IMG/VR virus record: IMGVR_UViG_3300032304_000721
Span: 1-64,000 of that record
Origin: a virus
Direction: 5' to 3' (one strand)
Length of the DNA: 64,000 bases
The position numbers and the translations under genes are program-made. The stretch's first letter is position 1, and each line of letters begins with the position of its first letter. Shown piece by piece: positions 48,057 to 56,728 of the stretch. The notes beneath the pieces are model-generated. The model worked only from the letters and a program-made list of their open reading frames with translations. It was not told the origin of the DNA and ran no database searches.

Positions 48057-49691
48057 TTAAACTATCTGGTTTACACTGGTTCTAACACCGGCCAGCAATG
48101 TATTGGCTTGCCCTTGAGCTTGAGTGGCCAGTCCTTGAGCTTGGCCGGCCAGTCCTTGGGCTTGATTCAGCAGAGCCGTGCCTTGCCCTTGCAGATTTTT
48201 TAACGCAGTCTGGGCTTTGCCGATATCAAGCGCGGCACCAATACTAGCTGAGTTAGGCAAGTCTGCGCCAAAACTAGGAACAGGTATTTTAGCACTGCCA
48301 AGTATTTTTGTAAATGCTGTATCAACACTGGCACGATTTACTGTGTTGGCAAAACCTGCGGCCTTTTGCACGTTTGACACAAGACTGTCGCCCTGCGCAA
48401 TTAATGAATTAAATTGTCCTTGTGCTTGTGTCAACAATGCATTGGCTTGTCCTTGTGCTTGTGTCAATAATGCATTGGCTTGTCCGGTTATTTGTCCTTG
48501 CAACTGACCGGCAGCAGCAAGAGCACGTCCTTGTATCTGACCTGTTAAGGCCGAAACACTAGGCAAATTAGATGTTAAATTGCTGACGTTAAGATTGGAT
48601 AATTTGTCTAAACCGCCAGTGAGTGTGCTAGATGCTGTGGCAGCAAATTGACTGGCTTTGCCTAGGCTGTCCATGGCAGTTTTTACTGATGCTAGATTAG
48701 GAGTTATGCCAGAGGTAAGTGAGCCAAGACTAGGCAAGCCCGGAACTTGACTTGACAATGCTGACAGACCCTTTATGCTGGTCAAGTTTGAAGTTAGCGT
48801 GGTTACTCCAGGCAAACCTTTGGCCCATTGTGCGGTAAGTTGTGTACCATATTGACTGGCATTGGTAACCAAAGACGCTATTTGACTGTTTACACTGTTG
48901 GTTATTGTGGTTGTTGCGGTGGTCAATGCTGAGTTGGCTCCAGTGTACAATTGTCCTACTACAGCTGATAAGGATTGTGCGGCCGGTGTTGTAATTACAC
49001 CGGCTGCCTGCAGACTGTTGTACCCATCACGCATCAAGGTTGCTTGGGCAGAATTCTGTGCGTTAACATTTTGTAAGAACTCGTCAGCAGAAGTAATGCC
49101 TTCGCGGCCAGTCCATATGCCTGGGGCCGATAACACATCAACTAAGGTGCTGGATCCGTTTCGTAAAAATTGTTGCCAAGTGCCCGGTTTAACATATCCA
49201 GCCATTTCTAATTGTTGACAACTGAGTCCATATTGCCCTACTCCGGTTTCATTGGTCATGACATCAGCTGCTTGGTCTACAGTGTTGGCCACTTGTGACA
49301 TAAGTGCTAGAGTTTGATTGCTGGTCAATGATCCTATAGCCGGAGCAGTAAATCCTGTGCCTGCTATTGACGCTATATTGGCCTGTGTTATAGGATTGGT
49401 CAACGGAGTATTGATCAAGGATGGGATGTCAGCTGCTGTAGGTAAACCGTTAATAATGGCCAAGATTACAGTGTCGTCAACTCCGGCAGTGCCACGATCC
49501 AGCCGACTCAGCTCAAATTTAGCCAAGACAGATGTGGTTCCACTAACACTTTGCCCGGGTTCAAATCCTACCAAAGCTCCTGCGGCTACCTGACTATAAA
49601 ATGTAAAGTCAGCCTGATCTTGTGTGGTGCCTTCGGGTGCCTGCATAGTAAATTCTGCGCCAGATGGAAGTGTGTACTTAAATTGGCTCAT
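48057..49691 (-). CDS. Baseplate-associated structural protein with repetitive Ala/Gln-rich C-terminus (544 aa)
   Basis: The N-terminus (FKYTLPSGAEFTMQAPEGTT, then DFTFYSQVAAGALVGF) and a middle segment (LSCQQLEMAGYVKPGTWQQF, then APGIWTGREGITS) resemble proteins found next to gp25 and gp5 in T4-like marine phages. The middle segment may be a substrate-binding module. I do not see a lysozyme active site. The last 200 residues are helical and repetitive, with several QAQGQANALL-type units and a 33-base direct repeat at 48421-48486. It overlaps the gp5-like gene by ATGA. A hub or central-spike accessory role is inferred. Confidence 0.6.
   Translation of the reverse strand: MSQFKYTLPSGAEFTMQAPEGTTQDQADFTFYSQVAAGALVGFEPGQSVSGTTSVLAKFELSRLDRGTAGVDDTVILAIINGLPTAADIPSLINTPLTNPITQANIASIAGTGFTAPAIGSLTSNQTLALMSQVANTVDQAADVMTNETGVGQYGLSCQQLEMAGYVKPGTWQQFLRNGSSTLVDVLSAPGIWTGREGITSADEFLQNVNAQNSAQATLMRDGYNSLQAAGVITTPAAQSLSAVVGQLYTGANSALTTATTTITNSVNSQIASLVTNASQYGTQLTAQWAKGLPGVTTLTSNLTSIKGLSALSSQVPGLPSLGSLTSGITPNLASVKTAMDSLGKASQFAATASSTLTGGLDKLSNLNVSNLTSNLPSVSALTGQIQGRALAAAGQLQGQITGQANALLTQAQGQANALLTQAQGQFNSLIAQGDSLVSNVQKAAGFANTVNRASVDTAFTKILGSAKIPVPSFGADLPNSASIGAALDIGKAQTALKNLQGQGTALLNQAQGLAGQAQGLATQAQGQANTLLAGVRTSVNQIV
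48421..48486 (-). repeat. 33-bp direct repeat, two copies
   Basis: 48421-48453 and 48454-48486 differ at only two positions. They encode the 11-residue unit NALLTQAQGQA/F within the alanine- and glutamine-rich tail of the 544-aa structural protein. It looks like a simple coding duplication. Confidence 0.85.
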
Positions 49692-51211
49692 CGGGTTTTA
49701 GTTATAGTTGTGTCGGCTGGAACTGGTGGAGCATCAGGTGGCGGTGTAGGAGCGCCACTAAATTTAACCGATACACTCACACCTTGATTATGATATGGAT
49801 AAGGTTCGTGAGTAGGTGCACGAGTCACTATGCTTTCCAATCCTGTGGGCTGTACTATCCAACCAGCACTGGCATTGAACTCTACGTTGGGTAACAGGTA
49901 CTTGGTCAAGCCTGCAGGTGTAGCCACTTCTGTTTTAGGACCACCGTTGAGATTTATTTTGCTTCCATTAAAACTTAGTGTGCTACTTGCGGCCCAACTG
50001 CCCAATTGACTGGTCATGGCCAACGTACCAGGAGTTTTTAATCCTATACCAGCTTGACTGAACAGAGTCAGCTGACCTTTGTTTGACACAGTCATGTCTG
50101 TGTCACTTTGCATGGTTGTGCCCTTGGTGCTTTTCATGTTGATTTTTCCGCCGGCAAACATGTTGATATCTTCATCAGCATGCAGATTAATAGTGCCTTG
50201 TGTGCGTAGATTCACACTGTTGGTAGTGTAGACATCTAAGGTACCTTCTTGACCTAGTTCAATGTAGGCCTGGCCGTTGGCATGGCAAATGTACAAGCAG
50301 TCGCCGTCGTCACTCATGGTAATTTGATGGCCTTTGCTGGTGCGAATGCGTACAAGATTGTCATTGCCTTGCAAGTCGCCATCATCCATGACTAGGGTGT
50401 GGCCGCCACGTCGTGCTATCACTGTGGCTGCATTGGGTGCCGCGGCATTTAAAGTTTGACCAGTAATCCCTGCTTCGCCGCCGGCACCTGCGCCAATACC
50501 ACCTTGATAAATTGCACGTCCAGGAGTGCTAATACCGTAGCAGTTGCTAGGGCTTTCTCGTTGGCTAGTGCTGCCAATACTTCCACGCACTTGGTCGTTG
50601 ATTAGGCCTTGTTGAAACAACACACCAGCCAGATAACTGTGTACTGGTTTAGGTTGATCAAAATATTTGGGATTTTGACTGATTTGTTTGTTGGTATTAT
50701 TGATTTCTGTTACGGGCAGTCGTTCAGACCCAGCAAAGTAACTGGTCTGAGTGGCATTTTGTGTCATGGCCTGATCTTTGACAACAGACCCAATGGCAGG
50801 AATCATGTGCGTAATTCCTTGAGTCGGAACACAACCTATGTAGTAGCCAGTTGGTTCGCCAGCAACAAACAAGCACAACACTTGTACTCCAATGTCGGGC
50901 GGTGTAAACCACATGCCATAACTTTGTGGATTGCCCTGTTCAAATGCTCCTGTGCCTGCACCAGCACCAGCTGGAGTAGATCCATAGAATGGTGGACAGT
51001 AGCTCACAGTGGCCCATGTTTGTGAATTGGTTGGATCTGGACTGCCAAACTGTTGGATATAAACTTGGAGTTTTCCTGAACGTGCAGAGTCAACGTTGTT
51101 TTTTACTATGCCAATGTACGCCCCGGGAGGTACCGGCATACCTCCACGATCGGGTTTGTAATTACGTGGTTTTCCTGCGCTGAGTTCTAGATTCTCGCCT
51201 GACATGGTCAC
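49688..51211 (-). CDS. gp5: gp5-like baseplate central spike without lysozyme domain
   Basis: The N-terminal OB-fold (YIGIVKNNVDSARSGKLQVY, then WATVSYCPPFYGS) and the C-terminal beta-helix (GHQITMSDDG, INLHADEDINMFAGGKINMK and similar repeats) match T4 gp5 and VgrG spikes that pierce the outer membrane. In T4 a lysozyme domain lies between these parts. Here the linker region (about residues 150-260) has no recognisable lysozyme motif, so cell-wall digestion must be done by another protein. The 507-aa length is otherwise similar to T4 gp5 (575). It overlaps both neighbours by ATGA. Confidence 0.85.
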   Translation of the reverse strand: MTMSGENLELSAGKPRNYKPDRGGMPVPPGAYIGIVKNNVDSARSGKLQVYIQQFGSPDPTNSQTWATVSYCPPFYGSTPAGAGAGTGAFEQGNPQSYGMWFTPPDIGVQVLCLFVAGEPTGYYIGCVPTQGITHMIPAIGSVVKDQAMTQNATQTSYFAGSERLPVTEINNTNKQISQNPKYFDQPKPVHSYLAGVLFQQGLINDQVRGSIGSTSQRESPSNCYGISTPGRAIYQGGIGAGAGGEAGITGQTLNAAAPNAATVIARRGGHTLVMDDGDLQGNDNLVRIRTSKGHQITMSDDGDCLYICHANGQAYIELGQEGTLDVYTTNSVNLRTQGTINLHADEDINMFAGGKINMKSTKGTTMQSDTDMTVSNKGQLTLFSQAGIGLKTPGTLAMTSQLGSWAASSTLSFNGSKINLNGGPKTEVATPAGLTKYLLPNVEFNASAGWIVQPTGLESIVTRAPTHEPYPYHNQGVSVSVKFSGAPTPPPDAPPVPADTTITKTR

Positions 51212-52929
51212 TCATCCTTTGCTATTTGTTGTGATGCTCTTGTGTTTGGTGCAAACGGACTGGTACGTCCTGCAAATGCCCCAGTCTGTCCTGCAAATGC
51301 CCCAGTCTGTCCTGCAAATGCCCCAGTCTGTCCTGCAAACGGTGACCGAATGTCGCCGCTTGATGTTGGAGCTGCAGGAGGTGCCGCTGGTTGCGGCGAT
51401 GGCAATGCCGACCCAGCTGTGCCAGCAGGATCATAAAGATCACCGTATTCGTTTCTGCGCAGATTGGATACCTGTCCAGTTTCATCCACAACCTCAGATC
51501 CCAACGAACCATCATTAGGTATACCAGTGGTGCGCGAAGCAGCGGTGGCAGTGGCAGCGGGCGTAGTTGCTGGTCTTCCGGCACCAGTGGCAGCGGATGC
51601 TTTTACCTCACCTGTTAATAATTTACCTGTGAGTTCCTGTTCAAACTTGCCTTTGCTGAATATACTTTTGCATTCAATGGCTGTAAACGTATAATTTTCT
51701 TGCGGTAATCCTTGACGGTTCATGGCGTTGGTATTCATAATGCCGGTGTTAAAATCATAATCCACAGGTTGATTAAAACTCACGTCAAACATGATTGCCG
51801 AAGCATCAAAGTTGATACTACCGTCAGGGGTAAATGGAGCAAAGTTAAATGTTCTAGCACTTACTCCAAGACCACATTCACCCTGTTGTAACCAAGCCGG
51901 ATCTCCAACAATACGCATTTTGACTGTGCTCAACGACTTGGGATCATATAAAAAACTAGCAGCATTGTCGCTGGGTTCGTTGGCATAGTCCTTGGCACCT
52001 TGAGCATGATTTTCACTGGTAGCCACATAGATTTTGCGATTTTGATCGCGCCAATCTGTTTTGAGCTTTTTTTGTATGTTGGCGCCAATGCCGGTTAGGG
52101 CTATACGATAAGCATTGTCATATTTTTGTTCGTAGCTTAGGATCTGTGTGTTCTGCCCAGTGAACCAATATTGATACGACTTGTGTACTCCACGATACCG
52201 ACTTTCAGGATAATATTGGCTGATCATTTGTGCAGGTTGGTATGGACTAACAATAAATCTCATTCGATAAGCAAAATCATTTATAATGTTGTCTTTGCCC
52301 AGTGGTTCTGCAGCCACACTAATTTTAAACCAAGCCATGGGTTTGCCAGTACCCGGACTAGAAACTTGTTTTTGTACACCGGTTACTGGATCCGGTACTG
52401 GGCTAATTTGCACTATCTGTTGATCTGTAATAAAACTGCTGACACGCATCACGTTGTCAATTACTTGTACAATTTGTGATCCGGCCGATACTGGCCAAGT
52501 CATAGCACTGAGATTTACACTATTTTCATCTGGGTCAAGTTTCTTTGCAGTGGCATTGTTCTGCATAGGAGCTTGAGCTTTATTTTGATCTCCGGGACGC
52601 TTGATTGTAGAATCACCTAGAGCCGCTGGGGCAAATTCAATCACATACTGGTCAGGAATTTCACGTTTTTTATCTTTGACCAATTGCGCTTGAAATTGGT
52701 TAAGGGCAGCACATAGGCCAGTAAACAGATTTTCTTTGCCGGCTACTGGAGCAGCCGAGGCTTTGGCCGGTGCACCGGTGTTGTTAATACCTGCAGTAAA
52801 ACCACCAGACGTGGAGCCTGTAGCCTCGGCCGCAGCCGCTGAACCGCCAAACTCAGCGGCAAAACTGTCGCCGCGAACGCCAGCATTTTCCTCTACTGGT
52901 GGTGGGCGTAAGCGTTGTCCTCTTGCCAT
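51208..52929 (-). CDS. Baseplate hub-like structural protein (573 aa)
   Basis: Low-complexity, alanine/glycine-rich ends flank a folded core (about residues 65-450). The core contains KREIPDQYVIEFAPAALGD, FRI-type strands and a YRGVHKSYQYWFTGQNTQIL segment. Similar proteins occur between gp5 and gp53-type genes in unannotated T4-like phages. A hub or tail-tube-adaptor role (gp27/gp48-like) is inferred from position only. The C-terminal tail carries a GAFAGQT heptapeptide repeated in tandem (51267-51340). The start follows the upstream stop by 4 bases, with GTAGGAG as ribosome site. Confidence 0.6.
   Translation of the reverse strand: MARGQRLRPPPVEENAGVRGDSFAAEFGGSAAAAEATGSTSGGFTAGINNTGAPAKASAAPVAGKENLFTGLCAALNQFQAQLVKDKKREIPDQYVIEFAPAALGDSTIKRPGDQNKAQAPMQNNATAKKLDPDENSVNLSAMTWPVSAGSQIVQVIDNVMRVSSFITDQQIVQISPVPDPVTGVQKQVSSPGTGKPMAWFKISVAAEPLGKDNIINDFAYRMRFIVSPYQPAQMISQYYPESRYRGVHKSYQYWFTGQNTQILSYEQKYDNAYRIALTGIGANIQKKLKTDWRDQNRKIYVATSENHAQGAKDYANEPSDNAASFLYDPKSLSTVKMRIVGDPAWLQQGECGLGVSARTFNFAPFTPDGSINFDASAIMFDVSFNQPVDYDFNTGIMNTNAMNRQGLPQENYTFTAIECKSIFSKGKFEQELTGKLLTGEVKASAATGAGRPATTPAATATAASRTTGIPNDGSLGSEVVDETGQVSNLRRNEYGDLYDPAGTAGSALPSPQPAAPPAAPTSSGDIRSPFAGQTGAFAGQTGAFAGQTGAFAGRTSPFAPNTRASQQIAKDE
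51267..51340 (-). repeat. 21-bp tandem repeat, three and a half copies
   Basis: Units 51267-51287, 51288-51308 and 51309-51329 are identical and a partial fourth follows. They encode GAFAGQT heptapeptides near the C-terminus of the 573-aa hub-like protein. The perfect identity suggests recent slippage and possible length variation. Confidence 0.9.
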
Positions 52930-52933
52930 AGTG

Positions 52934-54250
52934 TTATGCTCCTACTACGTTGAAAGGACTGGTTGTGTCGCCGGTAAAATTACCATTGGCATCAACTCCG
53001 GCATTGGCTTGATCAATGGCCACCGACGCAGCCACTGCTTCATTGACTGGAGCAGGTTGATCTTTTCTGGCACCAGGATCGGTAGTATTTTTTACAGTTA
53101 TTGGTTTGCCATTTAACAATTGATTTACAGTTTGTCCAGTCATGACAAAGTCATGTGGAATTGTGCCACGGTCAGTACTACTGTTATATTTCATAGGAAT
53201 AGGTTTGCCAAAGATTGAATATTCTATGGCTTTGTTGGCCACTGTAAATTTTATATCTGTCAAAGTAAACGGATAATACTTGGTAATCACAGCTGTCTGT
53301 CCGTACCCACCGCTGGCACTACTACTGTTGGTGCTGTAGGTTCCTTTTGCTGGTGCAACCAAGTTGCCATTTACATCGTATCCGTAGAATTGTATGACCA
53401 AACAGTATTGTGCTGTGAGGTAGTTGGGGGTATCATTGGTGCCGCTGGTGGTAGGTGTGGCGCCGTATACTGATTTTACAGCATTGAACAAACTTTGTAT
53501 CAGTGTGATGCCGTTGGGCTCGGTTACTCGAAATCGTATGTCCACAGCATTGTTGGCCGCATTTTTCCCACCGCCCCATATCTTGCTACTGATTTCAAGA
53601 TCGTCCATGTAGTAGTCCACAGGAAACGCTGGACTACGGCCTTTGGTTGCCGCACCGCCACTTTGCATCAGCAGTTGCCAACCGGATATATTGGCCTTTT
53701 GTGTGTTGACCATGGCGGTAAATTGTGCCGGACTCAGCAGATACCAACTGATGCCATAGGTATAACTGGCATACTGATCCAGTTGATTGGGTTGTGTTGG
53801 GATAAGCTGATTGGCGTTCCCAGTTGAAAACACAGCCAGTACCTGTTGTGTGGCTGCGGTGTTAGGGCCTGGGTTGTTGTCGGACCCTTTGGATTCAAAT
53901 GCGTTGGATGAGGTGCCAGCGCCGGTGCCACCCGATGTGGGTGCTTGAGTAGGACCGTCATCTCTGGCATTGGGTGCTGGCGTGCTTTGACTTTGACCGG
54001 TGGTTACTGCGGGGCTGGCTAGCTCAGGCGAAGGAGAGGTTATGATTTCTTGTAAACGATTGGCGGCGTCAAGATATTGTGGTGTCAGTGCGCTAGCCTG
54101 TTGTTGATATTGTTGTGCCTGTGGCGACCCGATACCAAATTCTCTAGCGGCTGCATCACGCTGATCCAACAGAGCATCAACTTGTTGTTTGAGTGCATCT
54201 TTTTGTGCCAGGGCTTCGTTATAGCCTGGTTTGGAATTTAAACTGCTCAT
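52934..54250 (-). CDS. Baseplate hub-like structural protein (438 aa)
   Basis: The first 70 residues are likely coiled coil (DALKQQVDALLDQRDAAARE, then QQYQQQASALTPQYL). A flexible serine/proline-rich linker follows. The folded C-terminal part includes SWYLLSPAQFTAMVNTQKAN, then YYMDDLEISSKIWGGG and YCLVIQFYGYDVNGN. It resembles structural proteins of marine T4-like phages near gp53, without an assigned name. It lies one base after the gp53-like gene and four bases before the 573-aa gene. I infer a hub or tail-tube-junction role from its neighbours. Confidence 0.6.
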   Translation of the reverse strand: MSSLNSKPGYNEALAQKDALKQQVDALLDQRDAAAREFGIGSPQAQQYQQQASALTPQYLDAANRLQEIITSPSPELASPAVTTGQSQSTPAPNARDDGPTQAPTSGGTGAGTSSNAFESKGSDNNPGPNTAATQQVLAVFSTGNANQLIPTQPNQLDQYASYTYGISWYLLSPAQFTAMVNTQKANISGWQLLMQSGGAATKGRSPAFPVDYYMDDLEISSKIWGGGKNAANNAVDIRFRVTEPNGITLIQSLFNAVKSVYGATPTTSGTNDTPNYLTAQYCLVIQFYGYDVNGNLVAPAKGTYSTNSSSASGGYGQTAVITKYYPFTLTDIKFTVANKAIEYSIFGKPIPMKYNSSTDRGTIPHDFVMTGQTVNQLLNGKPITVKNTTDPGARKDQPAPVNEAVAASVAIDQANAGVDANGNFTGDTTSPFNVVGA

Positions 54251-54251
54251 A

Positions 54252-54554
54252 TCAGAATCCCAACACTGTTTTTAAGGTGTCAATTTTTGGCAAGTAAATT
54301 ACAGCGCCTGCTTCAAAGTCCATGGGCGGCGCTGTTAGAGTATTAGGATTGCGTTGATAAAACACCCACCATAGACCAGCATCGCCGTACAGGTCATAGG
54401 CCAACAGGTCTGGTCTGTATTGAAACGTAGTATTGATAGTAAACATGATGTCGTCGGTGCTTTTGGGTATGGGTCTATTGACCATGACATCTAAAAAGAA
54501 TTGGCTATATCCTGTTAGAAAATACGGACTGGTGCTAGAATATTGATCGCTCAT
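54252..54554 (-). CDS. gp53: gp53-like baseplate wedge protein (100 aa)
   Basis: The segment YRPDLLAYDLYGDAGLWWVF followed by YQRNPNTL is the conserved signature of gp53-type wedge proteins and their LysM-like C-terminal domain. The ending FEAGAVIYLPKIDTL fits the last strands. T4 gp53 is about 196 residues, so this is a shortened version, as in several marine phages. It is coupled to the upstream gene by TAATG (54554) and to the next by a single-base gap. It would sit in the inner wedge with gp6 and gp25. Confidence 0.8.
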   Translation of the reverse strand: MSDQYSSTSPYFLTGYSQFFLDVMVNRPIPKSTDDIMFTINTTFQYRPDLLAYDLYGDAGLWWVFYQRNPNTLTAPPMDFEAGAVIYLPKIDTLKTVLGF

Positions 54555-55654
54555 TACCAGAACCCTCCTTTGAGTAATTGACCATTAGCAAATCCTTTGA
54601 GACTAAATTGTCGACTGACCTGTTGACGACTTTGCACTGGCAACAAGGTCAACTGTATATCTATCTTGCTGGGCACATAGGTAGGATTATTTAATAGACC
54701 CTGCAAAGGCGCCGGTATGGCATTTTGAGCGCCTGGCGGCAAGAATGCTGTGGCCAGTCTTGTTGCTGTGGGTGCTACAGCATTTAGCGTAGTAGAATAT
54801 AAATTTTGCAAAGGTTGTAGGTTCAATCCAAGATTGTTTGCACTTCCTGAACTGATATAATCAACATCAGCTGGTAATACATAGTTGAATGATTGTACTA
54901 GGCAAGGATGGTTGTTGAACTGATAGTCGCCCAGACCACTTAGGAACACTAAAGGTGGTGGGCTTCCGCGCTGTGCATCTTGGCCATAAAACATTTTGGT
55001 CACTGAACGGAAAAAATGAATTACTGCCAGCACATAAGATGCATCTGCGGTGCTTTGAGCAGTAAAGGTAGCATTCATGTTGATTGCATCTGTGTAACTA
55101 TTCTGATAAAAATATCCCCGATAGTTTGAGTGAGTCAAATCATAGTTGCTATAGTTGGCCTTGTAGGCTGTGGTTATAGACGGAGTGTAGGGAAATATTA
55201 CTCCATTGGTAACTTTTAACGGTTGCAACAAGCCAGCGTCTGGCGCTGCATATAGGTATGTGGCACCTGGTGCCAATCTAAGGGTCACACGCCAGTCAGT
55301 ATTACGTGGCATTTGTTGTGTTAAATTGGTATTGGTCTCTTGGTTCTGTGCCTGGACCACTCCAGAGGTCACTTCACTTTGAGTGCTATTTAAGGGCCGA
55401 CCAGTTTCGTCATCAACTTCGGCCGCACGAAATAACGATCCGTTTTTAAACGTGTTACCCAGACTGTCGGTGGTGTATTGATCTCCAGACTCTTCTGGTT
55501 CGTCGCCGTAGCCCACTGCTGATGCTGGTGGCACTGGTTCTGCGGAGGTTCGTACGTCTGACGCTGGCACTGCCACAGTTTCGCCTGCACTGAGTCCGGC
55601 TTGGTAGTCGCCGTCGCCCGGATCAACTGGATCGTTTTCGTTAATATCTGCCAT
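54554..55654 (-). CDS. Virion structural protein, first gene of the late baseplate operon (366 aa)
   Basis: The frame is open from TTG 55672, but ATG 55654 (MADINENDPVDPGDGDYQAG) is the likely start, with AAGAGAA upstream. The first 115 residues are acidic and disordered-looking. The folded part has SNYRGYFYQNSYTDAINM, then AVIHFFRSVTKMFYGQDAQR and NHPCLVQSFNYVLPADVDYI. This block resembles unannotated structural proteins of marine T4-like phages. A tail-tube cap or hub role like gp48/gp54 is possible from gene order. An ACTAAATA late-type motif lies 18 bases upstream. Confidence 0.6.
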   Translation of the reverse strand: MADINENDPVDPGDGDYQAGLSAGETVAVPASDVRTSAEPVPPASAVGYGDEPEESGDQYTTDSLGNTFKNGSLFRAAEVDDETGRPLNSTQSEVTSGVVQAQNQETNTNLTQQMPRNTDWRVTLRLAPGATYLYAAPDAGLLQPLKVTNGVIFPYTPSITTAYKANYSNYDLTHSNYRGYFYQNSYTDAINMNATFTAQSTADASYVLAVIHFFRSVTKMFYGQDAQRGSPPPLVFLSGLGDYQFNNHPCLVQSFNYVLPADVDYISSGSANNLGLNLQPLQNLYSTTLNAVAPTATRLATAFLPPGAQNAIPAPLQGLLNNPTYVPSKIDIQLTLLPVQSRQQVSRQFSLKGFANGQLLKGGFW

Positions 55655-55672
55655 GTGTGTTCTCTTGTACAA

Positions 55673-55680
55673 TATTTAGT
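55673..55680 (-). promoter_or_regulatory. Late-type promoter ACTAAATA before the baseplate operon
   Basis: On the minus strand ACTAAATA (55680-55673) shares the TAAATA core of T4 late promoters and lies 18 bases before ATG 55654. It is placed to drive the whole minus-strand structural operon, back to back with the gp55 promoter. Confidence 0.5.
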
Positions 55681-55714
55681 GGAAAAATAAACCACCCAGA
55701 TAATGATTTAAAGG

Positions 55715-55742
55715 TTGACAACCGTGGTTTTTGTGCTACAAT
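55715..55742 (+). promoter_or_regulatory. Sigma70-type promoter for gp55
   Basis: TTGACA (55715-55720) and TACAAT (55737-55742) are 16 bases apart. A leader of about 20 bases containing AGGAGA (55755-55760) precedes the GTG at 55768. This is the best-formed early promoter in the window. Confidence 0.8.
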
Positions 55743-55767
55743 AAATATACTATTAGGAGATCAACGA

Positions 55768-56682
55768 GTGTCAACCACCCCCACAAGAACACCAGCAAAA
55801 ACGAATTATTTAAATAATCGTGACATCTTAAAACAAATACACCTAAGCAAAAATACCTACTGTACCTATCTAGATCCGGTTGCAGATCATCAGTATGATA
55901 TTATTTTACCCACGCTGGCCAAGATCAATCAACGTACCATTGCCGAAGCTAGACGCAATCGGGCTGATAGATTAAAGCGTGAAGGCGTTGTTGTAGACCC
56001 AAAAAAGATACCAAATACTGATCTGGTGTTTAGAATCACTTGTTGGGATCACATACCAATGGCACCTAAAAAAGTGCCCAAGACCGCGGCAAAAAAGAAA
56101 AAAATTGAAGATATTTTTGAACTGGAACTGGATGCCGAAGAAGATCCCCTGGCAGAATTGTTGGATATTCCTGTTCTGGACGAAAAGCATGTGCGCCTAA
56201 ACTTTCCGCCATTTTATCACTATCGCTTGGATGAAAACAAGCAACCGTTCCAAGTGGGCAAGAGCCACTGGATTGGCGATTTTGAACACGGTGAATTCTC
56301 CAAAGATCACGGCAATGCCACACGCACGCTTGCTACTATGTACATGAAGCTGTGTGAACGCTATGCTACTCGATCAAACTGGCGCGGTTATACCTACAAT
56401 GAAGAAATGCGAGGACAGGCTCTGCTACAGTTGAGTCAGATTGGTCTACAATTTGACGAATCAAAAAGTCAAAATCCATTTGCTTACTACACTGCGGCTA
56501 TCACCAACAGCTTCACCAGAATTTTGAATCTTGAAAAGAAAAATCAAAACATTCGTGACGACATGCTAGAACAAGCTGGACTGAACCCTTCGTGGACTAG
56601 ACAAAACGCAGGTAAAAAGAATCCTAACTTTGGCGCTGTGGTCACTAATATTGACATTGCCGAATATAACAACAACGATTAA
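55768..56682 (+). CDS. gp55: Late-transcription sigma factor gp55
   Basis: In T4, gp55 replaces sigma70 on host RNA polymerase to read TATAAATA late promoters with gp33 and gp45. The C-terminal region (NWRGYTYNEEMRGQALLQLS, then SQNPFAYYTAAITNSFTRIL, then KKNQNIRDDMLEQAGLNPSW) matches T4-like gp55. GTG 55768 with AGGAG at 55755-55759 is the start, giving 304 residues; the frame is open from 55657 but without ribosome site. The N-terminal 150 residues, with a lysine-rich KKVPKTAAKKKK stretch, are longer than in T4 (185 aa in total). Late-type motifs upstream of the structural genes fit this factor. Confidence 0.88.
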   Translation: MSTTPTRTPAKTNYLNNRDILKQIHLSKNTYCTYLDPVADHQYDIILPTLAKINQRTIAEARRNRADRLKREGVVVDPKKIPNTDLVFRITCWDHIPMAPKKVPKTAAKKKKIEDIFELELDAEEDPLAELLDIPVLDEKHVRLNFPPFYHYRLDENKQPFQVGKSHWIGDFEHGEFSKDHGNATRTLATMYMKLCERYATRSNWRGYTYNEEMRGQALLQLSQIGLQFDESKSQNPFAYYTAAITNSFTRILNLEKKNQNIRDDMLEQAGLNPSWTRQNAGKKNPNFGAVVTNIDIAEYNNND

Positions 56683-56685
56683 CCA

Positions 56686-56710
56686 GATGGGTTGCAAAAC
56701 CCGTCTTTGT
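56686..56710 (+). terminator. Terminator hairpin after gp55, overlapping the gp47 promoter
   Basis: GATGGGTT (56686-56693) pairs with AACCCGTC (56698-56705), with one T-G pair, around a GCAA tetraloop, followed by TTTGT. It starts 4 bases after the gp55 stop. The T-run is short, so termination may be partial. Confidence 0.7.
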
Positions 56711-56720
56711 AGTGTATACT
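56692..56720 (+). promoter_or_regulatory. Sigma70-type promoter for gp47
   Basis: TTGCAA (56692-56697) and TATACT (56715-56720) are 17 bases apart. The -35 box lies inside the hairpin at 56686. ATG 56729 starts 9 bases after the -10, leaving a leader of about 0-3 bases. Confidence 0.65.
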
Positions 56721-56728
56721 TCTAAACT

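Noticed and set aside
48057-49691. Tape measure protein assignment
   Set aside because: The protein is helical and repetitive only at its C-terminus, is short for a tape measure, and sits among baseplate genes.
51267-51340. Possible CRISPR-like array
   Set aside because: Repeat units are contiguous with no spacers, in frame within a coding gene, and encode GAFAGQT.
51204-51618. Several plus-strand and minus-strand frames over the 21-bp repeats
   Set aside because: They exist only because the repeat lacks stops in all frames. The 573-aa frame is the one that fits the operon.
55655-55672. TTG start at 55672 for the first baseplate gene
   Set aside because: ATG 55654 is nearby, fits the leader after the late-type motif, and gives a more natural N-terminus.
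55657-55767. N-terminal extension of gp55 from 55657
   Set aside because: The extension crosses the sigma70-like promoter at 55715-55742. GTG 55768 has an AGGAG at the right distance.
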